Assembly (NCBI GenBank): GCA_028455995.1
Contig: JABELC010000008.1
Location: 929,501-993,500 of the forward strand
Length of the DNA stretch: 64,000 nt
Source: Scleromitrula shiraiana
Taxonomy: Eukaryota > Ascomycota > Leotiomycetes > Helotiales > Sclerotiniaceae
Direction of reading: 5' to 3'
In this document: positions 35,105 through 47,133 of the stretch, in pieces
How the letters are laid out: every line of letters starts with the position of its first letter
Position numbering within the stretch: position 1 is the first letter of the stretch
The notes under the pieces: generated by a model
The model's database searches: none
What the model was told of the DNA's origin: nothing
Seen by the model: only the letters and a program-made list of their open reading frames with translations
Program-made: the position numbers and the translations under genes

Positions 35105-36793
35105 CTACTCAATAACAGCAAACCACTTAATCTCCCTCTCCTCCCACTCCTCCACCGGAATCTTCGTCCCATTCGCCCCCCTCAAACTAACCTGATTAAC
35201 CCCGTCCGCAAACAACGTTCCACCCACTGTCTCACTCTTACACCCACTCCCTCTCGAAAACTTACTCCTCCCATCCCAAACCACCCCAACCTCCCTCATA
35301 CCCACACAAACCGGCGCAACCCCCAGACTCACAATTGCGACCCCCAATCGATCCCCCTCACTAACCTCCTTCCCAACATCCACACTCTTGACCAACAAAG
35401 CACCCCCCAACTCGCTCGACACCACCTTCCTACTCGCCAGCGTCTCCCACGTGTAAAACGCAGATGTCAACGCCGTGTCATTCGAGTATCGAAACACGGT
35501 AAGCGATACAGTTGACGAGGGGGAAGCTGCGAGATTTACGCCCACGGACTTGAGGTTTCCGGATACGGAGCTGGTGAAGGTTTGGTAGAGGGCGTATTGG
35601 GGGAGACTGCAGTTGAGATGGTAGTCTTGGTGTTGGGCTCCGGAGGAGAGGATTGTAATATTTTTTGACTCGGAATCGGAAGATGTAGTATTGGTTGTGG
35701 GCAGGGTAATAGGAGTAGATAGATCGGAACTGCATTCAAGATCTTTGACCGATCCATCGGTGTTGAAATTAAGAACTTGGAACTGATGACCGTGTGCTGC
35801 GGTGCGAGTACCAGCTAAGGGGGCCGAGGCGAATATATCAGCTTGGTGGATATATTTTGCTGGGGAATTATCCGTGGCGGGAATGGTGAGAACGCCGGTT
35901 GTTTGGCCGCCACATGTATCATCACTGATTATTTGACGAGTCCACGGACCTGTTATTTCGGGAGATCGGTAGACAATCAGGAGAGTTCCTGTACAAAATC
36001 CACAGGTATTAGAGGCTGTTAGGTAGTAATAACCATCTCTATAAAAGAGATCTGGACTTTCAGCTTCATAGTCGACGAGATCTCCTTGTGGTGCTATATG
36101 TGTTACGTTTCCGGTGGTGTTCATGAAATCGGGGGTTAATTGTTGGAGGTAGATGGATTGTTTGAAGGGAGGCCAGATGCTGGCTCCGGTGGTTGTGAAG
36201 TCGATTAGGGAGTAGGCGAGATATCCGGTGCCGTTGATGACTGAGACGCTAAAATCTGCGGCCATGGTGGTTTCCAGTGAGGGTTGGTAACCAATTAGTG
36301 CTCGGTTTTCAGATAGCGTGTAGTTGCTGGTTGGTGAGTCGGAGGTAAACAGTACGTAACCTGGAGATCCGGAATTCACCCAGAGAACATAGGTTGATGT
36401 TGTTGGGGAGTAGACGATATGTGGTCGACCACAATTTCCACCTTCAGCGCAGAGTTGTTTTATAGTTGGATCGGCGGGATCAAACATAAGACCATTTGAT
36501 GTCCACTACAACAAAATTATTAGCTTTATACTCAACATGAAAAGAAATTGACATATTCCACTCACCGTTTGCAGATCATCCGAACTCCAACTCTCAATAC
36601 CACAAAAAGCTTCCCCACAGTCAAAATTCAACCCATACCAAACATATTTCCCCTCAAAATAATCAATCTTCCCACTCGTAGAATCGATAGCATTGCCATC
36701 GGTATCAAATTGATATATAAAACTATTCGACACCCTAGTCGTTAAACAATACGCTGTCGACAACAGAAGCGAAGATATAATCGAAACCCTCAT
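35105..36793 (-). CDS. Secreted glycoside hydrolase family 43-like protein
   Basis: Predicted extracellular glycosidase of 542 residues, two exons (36566-36793 and 35105-36505) joined by a 60 bp intron that gives DLQT-WTSNGLMFDPAD. A signal peptide MRVSIISSLLLSTAYC is followed by a five-bladed-propeller-like catalytic part: AIDSTSGKIDYFEGKYVWYG (position of the catalytic Asp region), WSSDDLQTWTSNG, RPHIVYSPTTSTYVLWVN, and EAESPDLFYRDGYYYLTAS, which carries the general-acid Glu context typical of GH43. IHQADIFAS follows. The C-terminal third (from about residue 330) looks like a beta-sandwich accessory domain. Many N-x-S/T sites. The layout resembles the exo-beta-1,3-galactanase-like branch; the substrate is inferred, probably plant arabinogalactan or galactan side chains. 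Confidence 0.7.
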
Positions 36794-37308
36794 GATGTAT
36801 GTCCAACTTCAATACCAATTCCGCACACGATTAAATATTAAAAAGGAGATATTTATCGAACCAACATATCAAACTCCAATCCAAAGAGGGGATGTCCCCT
36901 TTTTATAGAGATTTTCATATTTGTTTATGTTATAAGATTGTATAATCTTCAAGTTCAAGTTGATAAATTGAGAACTGTTTACTAAGTCTACTAGTAATTT
37001 AGAATAATATATTTGTTTAATTTTACTACTCCATTAAAATGAAAAAAATGATAAAATGAATAAATGTTTGAATTTTGGAAAGTTTACTAAATATTATTAT
37101 TTTGAATACTAGTATAATTAATAATAAAAAAGAAGAAAAATCATTTTCAAATGAATTTACTAGATATTGGTTTTTATTTTGATGAGGTTATATGATATTC
37201 AAGTTTGTATTTTTTTTTTAGAAAATAAAAAACATTGATCTGAGCCCATTATTAATTAGTTCTCGAGAATCAAAATTGCGGGGTTCACTAGAAAAAACCA
37301 CTCGTTAT

Positions 37309-39601
37309 GGAAGTCTGATTCAGATTTCAATGAAATGTCTATACCGTGACTCTACTCGGTTAAATTAAAATTGAAGCACGCGCAAAATAAGCGACTCGGA
37401 ATCGCCTCAAAATCCACGATTTTGTACAAATTATCTCTTGTACTACCAATATAAATAAACCAATCAATTATTTATAGAATTATTTAAGATATTAAATACA
37501 AATTATTTTTATATTTAAATATTTACAATGATTTTAAAATTTATAATACAAGTACATACTAAGTTAATAAAAATATTTTTAATTAAATACTAGATAAGAA
37601 TCAATCGTATAAATCATTAAGTTATTACTAGTAGTATATTAATAATTATTAATTGATTATTAATCGATTATTAGAAAGCTTTTTAGAATAAGAATATATT
37701 ACTACTAGTACTAAGTAGTAGTAGTACTATTAATAGTAATTATAATCATTAATAAATTTATTAATTATATATTAATATTGATATTATTAATAATAATAAT
37801 ATATTGATTATCATACTACTAGTAGTAATAATTATATATAAAAAAGATTAAAAATTATATATTAATAATAAAAAAGTTTAATTAAATGATTTAAATAATG
37901 TAATTTTTATTATTATACATGATATTTTTTTAAAGTTTTACTCAGACTACTAGTAGTATATTAATTGTTTATTAATAACTTGAATGAATCAATCGATTTG
38001 GCTAAAATTTATGTGTCACAGTGTATATATTACTAGTAGCAATATATTGAAAAGTATTGAAAGTATAGAGGTTGATAGTACTACTACTAGTACTAGTAAC
38101 TTGAAAGTTGATAGAGTTGATAAATTTGAAGTTGATAACTTAGTTGATAAATAAGATTAATTACTACTAGTTAAAAGATACTAGTGATTATGTAAAGTAA
38201 ATTTTATTAGTTAATTATTAGTAAATTACTAATAAATTACTACTAACATGTCTTTTTTAATTATTAATACTAGTATATCTTTATTAATTGATAATTAATC
38301 TTATTTATCAATTAATGATTAATTAGTTGAAAGTATACTAGTATTACCAGTGATTAACAAGCTACAATTAACTTTTATTAATATAAAATTTTTTGATATA
38401 TATTAAAGTGGAATCTTAATTACTAATCATTATTAGATAAGAATTATTTTTGTCTAATAAACTTATAGAAATCTTTTAATTAATGTATTTAATTAAATAT
38501 AAAATAAAAATTACTAGTATATTACTACTAGAAAGAACTTGAAAATACTATTATATAGTATAATACTACTACTAGTAGTAGTACTTATAAGTACTAAATA
38601 TCATTATAACTTTAATTTTTAGTAAAAATCATTAAAATTACTATAAATTTCTATATATAGTACATAGTTTATATCTTCATAATTACTACTATATCAAAAT
38701 ACTATTTAATGTAATTTTGATTTGAATAAGTTTTTAAAAATTTTAAAGTTCAACTTTTAAAAAGTTCAAAATATCTTCTTACTACTAGTACTGATAGTAG
38801 TAACTTGTCTCGATTCTTTAATAACTTGAATCATTGTTATATCGGATTTTAGAACTTGAATAATATTTACATCAAATAAAAACTTTTTTATATATATTTA
38901 AATATGTTTTTATTATTTCTTACTAGTAACTTGATTATAAAATATCAAAAGACTCGGAATTAAAAGTAAATTTAAATCAAAATATTACTAAATATTACTA
39001 CTAGTACTAGTAAATTGAATAATATTTTAATATGATATTATAATTTGAAATTTATAAAAAAGTCTGAATATTTTGATTACTAGTAAAAAATACATATAAT
39101 TATACAATTACTAATGAAAATAATTAAAATGATATTAATTATATTTTAATTACTACTAGTAGTATTACAACTATAATATTAATAATATTAACTTAGTAAG
39201 ATATAAATAATTTAAAATAAAGTATTTTATATATTAAAATTATTGATTTTAAGATTATTCAACAATTTACTAGTAACGCGTGTTTCAATTTTAATTTAAT
39301 CGAGTATAAATATTTATATATTATCTAAGAATTATATCATGATTCTTTAAGTTTATATAAATTAAAATTCATTAACTACTAGTACTAGAACTTGTTCATT
39401 CAAATAATATTTCTAAATTAAAATATAGACTAAAATTAAAATTTATAGAATTTATATACTAGTACATTGATCCTACATCATGATGTTTTATACTAGTAGT
39501 ACGTATTATGACTCAAAATAAACGAGCCACTATAATTTAGTGCTGTAAAGCCTATAACTTGAAGCTACAGGACATTCCACTGGAGTCTGAATTAGACTTC
39601 C
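37309..39601. mobile_element. Inverted-repeat-bounded element of about 2.3 kb, degenerate
   Basis: Two separate blocks repeat in inverted orientation. The outer block GGAAGTCTGATTCAGATTTC (37309-37328) matches the complement of 39582-39601 at 17 of 20 positions, all differences transitions. The inner block beginning TACTCGGTTAAATTAAAATT (37353-37382) matches the complement of 39277-39306 with two transitions. The spacing between blocks differs on the two sides (about 25 versus 275 bp), so one arm gained an insertion or lost sequence. No open frames survive inside. Class cannot be assigned. Confidence 0.55.
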
Positions 39602-39663
39602 GAGTCCGTACAGTCACGGTGGACGGACTCGGACTCGGACTATACTATTGTACATATATAATA

Positions 39664-40469
39664 GAGTGCTTTAGCAAAAAAATACGGTTGAAATGATAGT
39701 GGATAGACTCGGAGGTTAATTCTAAGGGGTAGTATGATAGAGGGGTGATCTATCATGAACTTTCATGAACTTGAAGGAGTCTAATTTAATATGAAGGATA
39801 TATTGATAAAAATTATAAAATTTTCAAGTTATGAAGAATGATAAGAATATATTTTTACATAGTTAATTGAATTAGTCTAATAAGTGAACAAGAACAAGAA
39901 CTTGTTGAAGGATCACGATTTAGATTAGAATTTTAAATTAATATTGATTTTTCAAAATTCTGAATATTGAGGTGGGATAAAGTGAGGATATATTATGTCA
40001 TAAAATGAATCTATGTTTCAGTTTTTAATTTATTCTATATGTTTTCAATTTTATTTATTGGCTTTCAAGTTGTCAATGTTGGAATCGATATCGAGTCTTT
40101 ATCTATATTGATTGCTAAGGACAAGGGCCATCATGATCCCACAGATATACTTACATTCTTTATATTAGTTACTCAATACATCAGCTTTTACTATCATACA
40201 ATCCGTACTGTAACATTGATGTTCTTGTAAGCGACGTTGTTGTCGATATTAAACTGCTAGTGCAATCGCTAGTACTCTCTAATAGCAGATCATTTATAGT
40301 ATAAGTGTAATGATTGTATAATTTTGACGATTTTCATGATAATCTTAAATTTTCTTTTTATCTAATATTACTTAATCAAGTTAGATTCTATCTAAAGTGT
40401 ATTTCTAACTCTACTGAGCTGAGTGGATACTATCCATTATTCTGCCCGTAATTTTTTGCTAAAGCACTC
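39664..40469. mobile_element. 806 bp element with 24 bp terminal inverted repeats
   Basis: The left end GAGTGCTTTAGCAAAAAA followed by ATACGG (39664-39687) is matched by the complement of 40446-40469 at 23 of 24 positions. Similarity continues loosely inward through GGATAG and ACTC words. No clear target duplication was found (TATATAATA on the left versus GCTCTAATA on the right). The inside has one 63-codon frame (40039-40230) without a recognised domain. Probably a non-autonomous DNA transposon. Confidence 0.65.
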
Positions 40470-41295
40470 GCTCTAATATTACTATTACGCTTGATCCACT
40501 TCATCCATTCACTGGCATGATTTATCCCATGGTTCTATATTTCGGTCTCATGATACTTTCCGTATGTACCGGTACGTACTATGTATCCTGGGTGTATATA
40601 AATGGTCTTTTTCTTAGAAAGTGGACGGATCGGATGGGTTTTTATGGTTAGTTGGCGTTATGTGAGATTACGTCTACATGGATAGTATGGGGAACAAGAC
40701 AAGGATAGCTCTATTCCTTTCCATTCCTATTACTTGAGGAGTGAAGTAAAGTGTCGTATAAGCAAGCTTCCAAGTTGATGGTCTGGGCTGACTAGTTTTC
40801 TTGGGTTTGTTCACCGCTGGCTTAGTTTGTTGGTGTAGGATGGGATGGGATGGGATTAGGTAAGTAAGTAAATAAGCAGGTAAGTTGTGAAGATTCGGTA
40901 GATGGGACAGGAGATGAGACTGGAGATGAGACGGGAGATGAGACGGGAGATGAGACGAGAGAATTTGAATGGAAACATAGGTGGGGGAATAGCAAGTAAA
41001 TGATTTGATATCTTCATATAGTGTTTTAAGGAATTTTTATATACACGAGAGATTTCTTAGATATGTGGAAGTTTTTATGTTTATCTACTACATATAGTAG
41101 CTGGTTTCCAACATTGTATCCAAATAGTATAACCTATCCAATCTAATCTATAAATCTATCCGTCATTTTACATCGTTCCTTCATAACATCATCTCAAATC
41201 ATCCCGTTCTATTTCCATGCAAAATCATCCAAACAAACCAAACCTCCTACTTTTCAACCAATTCAAAGCCAACATCTAATTCAACCCATCCAATA
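40470..41295. other. Spacer with GAGATGAGAC repeats
   Basis: About 0.8 kb. A 14 bp unit related to GAGATGAGACGGGA is repeated about four times at 40910-40962, and GGTAAGTAAGTAAATAAGCA-like repeats lie just before it. No gene seen. Confidence 0.5.
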
Positions 41296-44200
41296 TCACT
41301 CCCCAAAAAGCTCCCAAACACTCTTTGGAGCTTCATATTCCTTCTCCCTACAAATACCCACATAATCCATATTCAAACTAAACAGAACTCGTTAGCCAAA
41401 CTATCTTTCTTTTGTTCTTTTCCTTCTCCCATCTCTCTCCTTCTCCAATGCATGCATCCAAAATAATATAAAAACAAACTCAAAATAAGATCAAATACAT
41501 ACCCAAAAGCCCTAGGCCCACCCATCTCAAGACCCCTCTCTGTCGTCCACATAGGAGGAGCTTTTAGCGCGATGACATTGACACGTAATCCGTATTTGTA
41601 GTCGGATATTCCGAGGGGTGCACCGTTTGCTAGGTCTAGGAACTATTTTGGAGGGAAGGGTCACATGTTAGTAAGAAGAGAGAGGAGGATTAGGATGAAG
41701 ATGTGAGAAGGGGGGAGTTAATTAAACAGGTGGTTAGATAAACATACAGTAATTAAATCAGGACAAACAGCCAGAACCCTATCATGCCCGCTTCTCATCT
41801 TCAATATCGCGCATAGGTTTTCGTTTTCGAATTCGACGTAGAGAGATGCTGTTGTTTCGTCTGCTTCTGCTTTTACTTCTTGGGAAGTATCTGTCACTGT
41901 TGATGTAGAAGTGGTGATAGAATCGAGTAAAACACTACCGCGTGTGAAACCTTCCGCCACGGTACGAGTAACCGAGACGATTTTTCCAGTGAAGAGGAGA
42001 ACTCCATTTTGGGAGGAGAGAAGTGTAGTTATGGGGTTTACTTTTAGAGAGCGAGCTAGGGCGATGGATCGGCCGATTGACCATGCTATGTAGGTGGGTT
42101 TTTATATTAGACCGGGGTATTTTGATGATGAAGGGTGAAGGGAAGGAAAGGAAAGGAAAGTAGATTCACATACCCCATGAATAGCTATTTGATGGAAGGG
42201 TTTTGGCTTCTTTGCCGGACATAGGATTAGTTGCCATACCGGAAAGAGAACCTTGTTTTGTACACTCTTCTCTCATTAAAAGTTCCGCCTCTGCTGCATC
42301 TTTTGCAGTCATGAAAACCTCATACGATGTTAGCACCGAGATAATAAAAGTTAAGAGTTATAGAAAGTATTTACTGTAGACTGTCCAGAACCATTTGCGA
42401 CGGCAGCTGGTGTAACTGGAACGTTATTTAGACAGCGTACGGTTTGATAAACCATTGGATATGCTCTAGCAACACAATCGGTATCTAGTGTTGGTTTGCC
42501 AAAATGATGTGCAACGAGAAGTGATTCAAAAGCATTCAGCCCACCAATTTCGTTGGGTACCGTAGCATCGAATGATGTTATGCCTGTTGCAGATATGAGA
42601 GCATTTACAGTGTCAGTTATTCTGGAAAGAAATATTAGTATCAGAATGATTAAAGTTAGCTGAAGACTCACTCATTTTGCCCAGGTATTCGTTCCAAATA
42701 GACAGTCGGAGATCCCTGAAGATATTAATATCACTTTTCGTGGATGGAACATTTATAAATACCATGAATCCGGCTGTAATGATTGTTGAATCATCTGATA
42801 TTGTATCTTGTCTCCGTATTCTAAGCCCTTCTCCCTTTTCAAGAGCAACTAGACATGCAATATAGCTTGGATATGGCTCTCCACAACTTCCAACACCTAG
42901 AACACCTGCACCATCTAACAGAAATTTAAGATCAACTTCTGATAAATGCCATATATCACCTTCAATACGTGGCCGATAAGATTCGATGTCGATATGCTCA
43001 AGAGTATCATGAGTTGAGGCTTTGACATCAAGAGAACCATAAGGATTACTATCATCTTCTCCGTCGCTGTATCCTGAGTCTGTTCGAGTGGGTTTATAGC
43101 AATCTTTCACTGAGAACGCATCTAGGATGTGGCTCTTTTGGATAGTGTTATCCAGATCACCGACGACTCGAACAACAAGCTGTGCTGAGCCATTGGTAAC
43201 ATAGTTGATTGGTAGTACTTCAACCTCCATGACTTCAATGCGATCCTTACTGGCGCCAGCAGCAACGCATCTATTAGTCGCCAGTCTTTTGGCTTCTTCA
43301 ATTTCTTCATCTATGGTTTTGAGTCCTGGAGTGACAACGGTATCCACAACTCCACTTATCTTTCCGATCTACCAAAGTTTAATCGATGGTACTTTTTAAT
43401 TTAGGGAGAGAAAAGAAACTTACTGCTGCTCCAATTGCGTTGGCAACTTCTAAATATTTTGGTCGGAGGATTTGCCCAACACCAGCTATTTCAGACCCTA
43501 CTATAATGCTGCCACCTCCAACAAGAATGACTCTCGCATCTCCCTGCTTAGTTTTGACTTGATCAATTGCATCTTCCAAGGCCCTTTGGATTTCCAATCG
43601 TCCGCCAGTCTTTAACTCTTCGGGAACACTCTCAGTCATGACATTTGCGATAGCAAGATCGGTTGCCTTAGTCGTTAGTATGAATGTCATTCAATAATGT
43701 GAATGCACAAATACTTACAGTCAATGTCTGCCCACCAAATGCAATACTATTCTTTTCCAGTCTTGACCCAACTGAATCAGGTCCTACAGATACATTTCCG
43801 GTCGTAGTGTTACGAACCATGGACCCACCACCCAATGCGATACTGTGAACGTCAGGAATCGTAAAGTTAGTCCTTACTCCAGCGATCTTGACAAAAGCCG
43901 CTGATTGTCTAGGATATCCAGATGGTAAGAGTGCGCAAATGTCAGTTGTAGTCCTGTAAAAAGTCAGCAATCCTACCCATATCAGTAGTCAGGAAATGCT
44001 TACCCTCCCACATCAACCACAAGAATTTCTCTTTCATCCGCCAAATCTAGGGTTTCGTTCTTGGCTAAAAGAGCCGCACCTCTTGCACTATTCGTTGGAC
44101 CAGAGGAGAAGCAGCGTACAGGATTCTCAGCAGCCATGCAAGCTTTACTCAAAGTACCATCGTTCAGAGTGATGTAAAGATTTGCTTTTAAATCTTGCAC

Positions 44201-45337
44201 AGCATATGAGAATCCAGCGATGACATGACGTGCAAAGCGTCTCAAACTTGCGTTGAGAATAGCAGCATTCTCACGTTCGAGAAAGCCTAATCGACCAATG
44301 CTATTCGAACAAGAAATGTCGAAATCGGCCCCTAACTCCTCTGAGAGAATATCTCGAGCCCGTTCTTCTTGGTCAGGATTGGAAGGAGAGTATATGCCAA
44401 TCACGACCACACTTGAAATCGACTTTGACTTGATAACGGAAGCTTGTTCCCTCAACTCCTCGGCGTTTAATTCTGATATTGGTGTCCCATCGACTTTCAA
44501 TAGTAAGTACTTTTGATTTTATTCTTCCAAACTTCTTGTGATTCTTGCATCCGTAAACACATACCTTGGAATCCCCCAGAAACATATCCATAGTGGCCTT
44601 CGATAAGGTTACGCAAAGAAGAAGGAAATCCCACTGGGACAGATTAGGAACATGTTTATTTTAATTTATTGGTAGAAACGTACCGAATGGTGGTGATCCT
44701 CTTGAATAGGAACCGCACAATCGAATCACAGCTACTTTGTCTAGCTTACTAGCGTCTTGTTCAAGAACTGCATTTACAAATTGCTGGATAAGATGGTAAG
44801 ATAATGAAATACAGTCGTTTAGGGGTCTAGCTAGGGGAAGATCTTTTACTTTCTAGAAAAGAAGATATATGTTGCCCAATGAAGGGACAAGTGTATTGAA
44901 ATACCATGTTGTTTCGATTCCTTCTACCGCATAAAAAGCCGACAGAATGTACTACTAGTACTTTCCCACCTTGACACTTCATATTTTGGCAATTGATGAT
45001 CATATGGTAAATCAAGAGGGGATTCTTACAGTTGTTCCAATATTGATAGAATTTATGTTATCTGTAGAAACCTCGGCTTCTTTTATCACGGCGGCAATAG
45101 CTTTTTCGATGCCATTTTGAATATCGGGTGTTGTGGGTGTTTTATGCCACGCCAAAACATTTTCATTTTGTAAGATCACCGCATCCTAAAAAACGTGTTA
45201 GCTGTTACACCCGTGTGAATTTGAGTTGATCATTGGTAGTTGGATAACACAATACTAGGTACCTAGTGGATCGCACATACAGTATTTGTTCCACCCACAT
45301 CGATTCCAATAACACAAGAAGATACCCTTGATGGCAT
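41296..45337 (-). CDS. Hydantoinase/oxoprolinase family protein with C-terminal DUF917-type domain
   Basis: Long multi-exon gene (about ten introns). The start MPSRVSSCVIGIDVGGTNT opens the hydantoinase N-terminal domain with its phosphate-binding loop. Then follow DAVILQNENVLAWHKTPTTP, INSINIGTT-QFVNAVLEQD, VAVIRLCGSYSRGSPPFVGF, SNSIGRLGFLERENAAILNA, FSSGPTNSARGAALL and VDVGGTTTDICALLPSGYP, the second ATPase-like loop. IALGGGSMV and ILVGGGSIIVGSEIAGV lie in the HyuA core. The C-terminal third (DIWHLSEVDLKFLLDGAGVL, GVGSCGEPYPSYI, FDATVPNEIGGLNAFESLL, LLMREECTKQGSLSGMATNP) is the DUF917/thiohydantoin-desulfurase-like part, ending KSVWELFGE. Relatives hydrolyse 5-oxoproline or hydantoins with ATP; the exact substrate here is unknown. 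Introns include 41378-41502 and an unusually long one, 44784-45029 (246 bp). Confidence 0.87.
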
Positions 45338-47133
45338 CCTACAATAATTGAGAAAGCCACAATATCACAAGAGGGTAACAGAATTCATAATCAATTCCAT
45401 GACAAGAGGCTGAAAATCAGATAGGATAGGATAGGATAGGATAGGATAGGATAATATATATAAATGTGCAGGTGATATTTGTATGTAGTGGTGGTGGAGT
45501 AGAAAAATCGAATGAAACAAACGGATAAAAGAGAAAAGTTGAAACCTGTAATCAACCTACCAACGGCCTACCTGGAACAGAACCCGGGTGAGCGCCTATC
45601 AAAGATTTTGAAATGGATCTATCTAATGGTACTTCATTGCTGCCAAGAACACACAATAGGATGGGATCCATATGAAAATGATTACAATACATAAACATAA
45701 ACATAAACATAAACATAAACATAAACATAATAGTTATCATCTCGTCGCCTATATCTTTAAGAATGGCCAAGTTTGGAAATAGCGGGGAGGCCCTATGAGG
45801 CAAGATGAACGAATTGGAACGAAGCAACTATTTGTAGCGAGGCGAGTTGATAAGTAATGCTCGGAGCGGATATATGATGATCATCTTGGTATAATGAGAT
45901 GAATGTCCCACGCATCCACGTTGTTTTCCGTACTTGGTAGCGGGAAAATCACATGTTTTGAGCTTGAGCTTGATTTTGTCCGGTCACACTGGTGGGTGCA
46001 ATACGGCGGTACATTTGATGGAAGTAGTAAGTAAAATAACAGCGGACGACAGACGACAGACGGCAAACGGCAGACGGCAGACGGTGTGATATTTAAGTAA
46101 AGATCGTCGGGAATCGAATCTAAAGATAAAAAGAACTAAGCTGACTCGATTCAAGAACGATAAGCCAATCAAAAGTTGTGCAAAGTCAGTGATTACTAAA
46201 TTACATTTCAAGTCAAGAAATCAAGAAAGGCCAATAACCAAGCCCTGGAGCAGTACCGGTATTATATTGATATTGATATTGATATTGATAGTCGCCAGAA
46301 CTATTTACCAAAACCCTCGTAATTTTAAACACTACCAATAACTCAGGGTTCTCTTTCTGCTTCGAGGCTCTCCTCCTCCTCCTCCTCCAGGGCTTCTTTT
46401 ACCTTTAGAAAACATACAAGCCTTCTTTCTACTTCTTCTACTTCTTCATCTTCTTCCTCTTCTTCTTCCTCCTCCTCCTCCTCTTCTTCTTCATAACATC
46501 TACATCTACTATATTGACACCAGGGACACACCACGGTAGTAAACCTATCTTTACTTTTCATCTAATTGATCAACCAGCTCAGTGAATCATAACCCTATTA
46601 GATGCACTTGGGATCTATTATTTACTACCTAGTACCTAGTTATAACGCACCAAATTGACCCCAATTACATAGTAATAAGTACTCCGCATTATCTCATGGC
46701 ACCACCAAAAAGTATTATGGGTGTGGCATTGCATTTACACCATAAACCGCAGATCGAGAAAAGGTTTGTGGGCCGTCCTTTTCTATACGGAAGCTATAAA
46801 ACTTATTCCCACACACACACGCGAAAAACCCACACACACACACAAAATCAGCCACTAAGCCAGCCAAGCTAAGAAGCTAAGTTAATTGAATTAAATATTG
46901 GGAGGAAAGATTGAAGGTAGGCTGACCAGCAACTTGATCCCTCCTTCTGTTTATCTTCAACTTGTTATGGTTTGAGAAATTTATACTTTATAATCACGTG
47001 TGCCTTTTCTATCTAGAACTATAGCTGCAGAACTGGATCCCGCTATAGTATTACACTGGCGTTTCTTTCAAATTTCACTTCCAAGGTTATGTTTCTTTTC
47101 CTTTAGCTTGTAAAACTTCTTTCTATATTTATC
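45338..47133. other. Divergent intergenic region with simple repeats
   Basis: Separates the hydantoinase gene (-) from the Atg22-like gene (+), so it holds both promoters. Simple repeats: GGATA units at 45420-45451, ATAAAC units at 45691-45730, CAGACGG-type units near 46045-46082, GATATT units near 46262-46290 and AC repeats near 46811-46842. A strong polypyrimidine tract of CTT/CCT units spans 46370-46494; on the opposite strand it encodes poly-Glu in a 72-codon frame, which I regard as a repeat artefact. Confidence 0.6.

Larger units (their letters stand above)
36850..40470. repeat. AT-rich island of decayed repeats
   Basis: About 3.6 kb of extremely AT-rich DNA with no coding frames, between the GH43-like and hydantoinase genes. 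The words TACTAGTA/ACTACTAGTAGT and AACTTGAA recur dozens of times in both orientations. Inverted-repeat pairs divide it into at least two elements (37309-39601 and 39664-40469). Such islands in ascomycetes usually are old transposons mutated by repeat-induced point mutation (C-to-T next to A); RIP as the cause is inferred from composition, not measured. The same words occur in the small element at 17242-17629. Confidence 0.8.

Noticed and set aside
36850..40470. AT island as a centromere
   Set aside because: Composition alone would fit, but 3.6 kb with transposon-like inverted ends is better explained as decayed repeats; CENP-A data would be needed.
46343..46561. 72-codon frame on - with a long glutamate run
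   Set aside because: Produced by a CTT/CCT polypyrimidine tract; no upstream exon or domain supports a gene.
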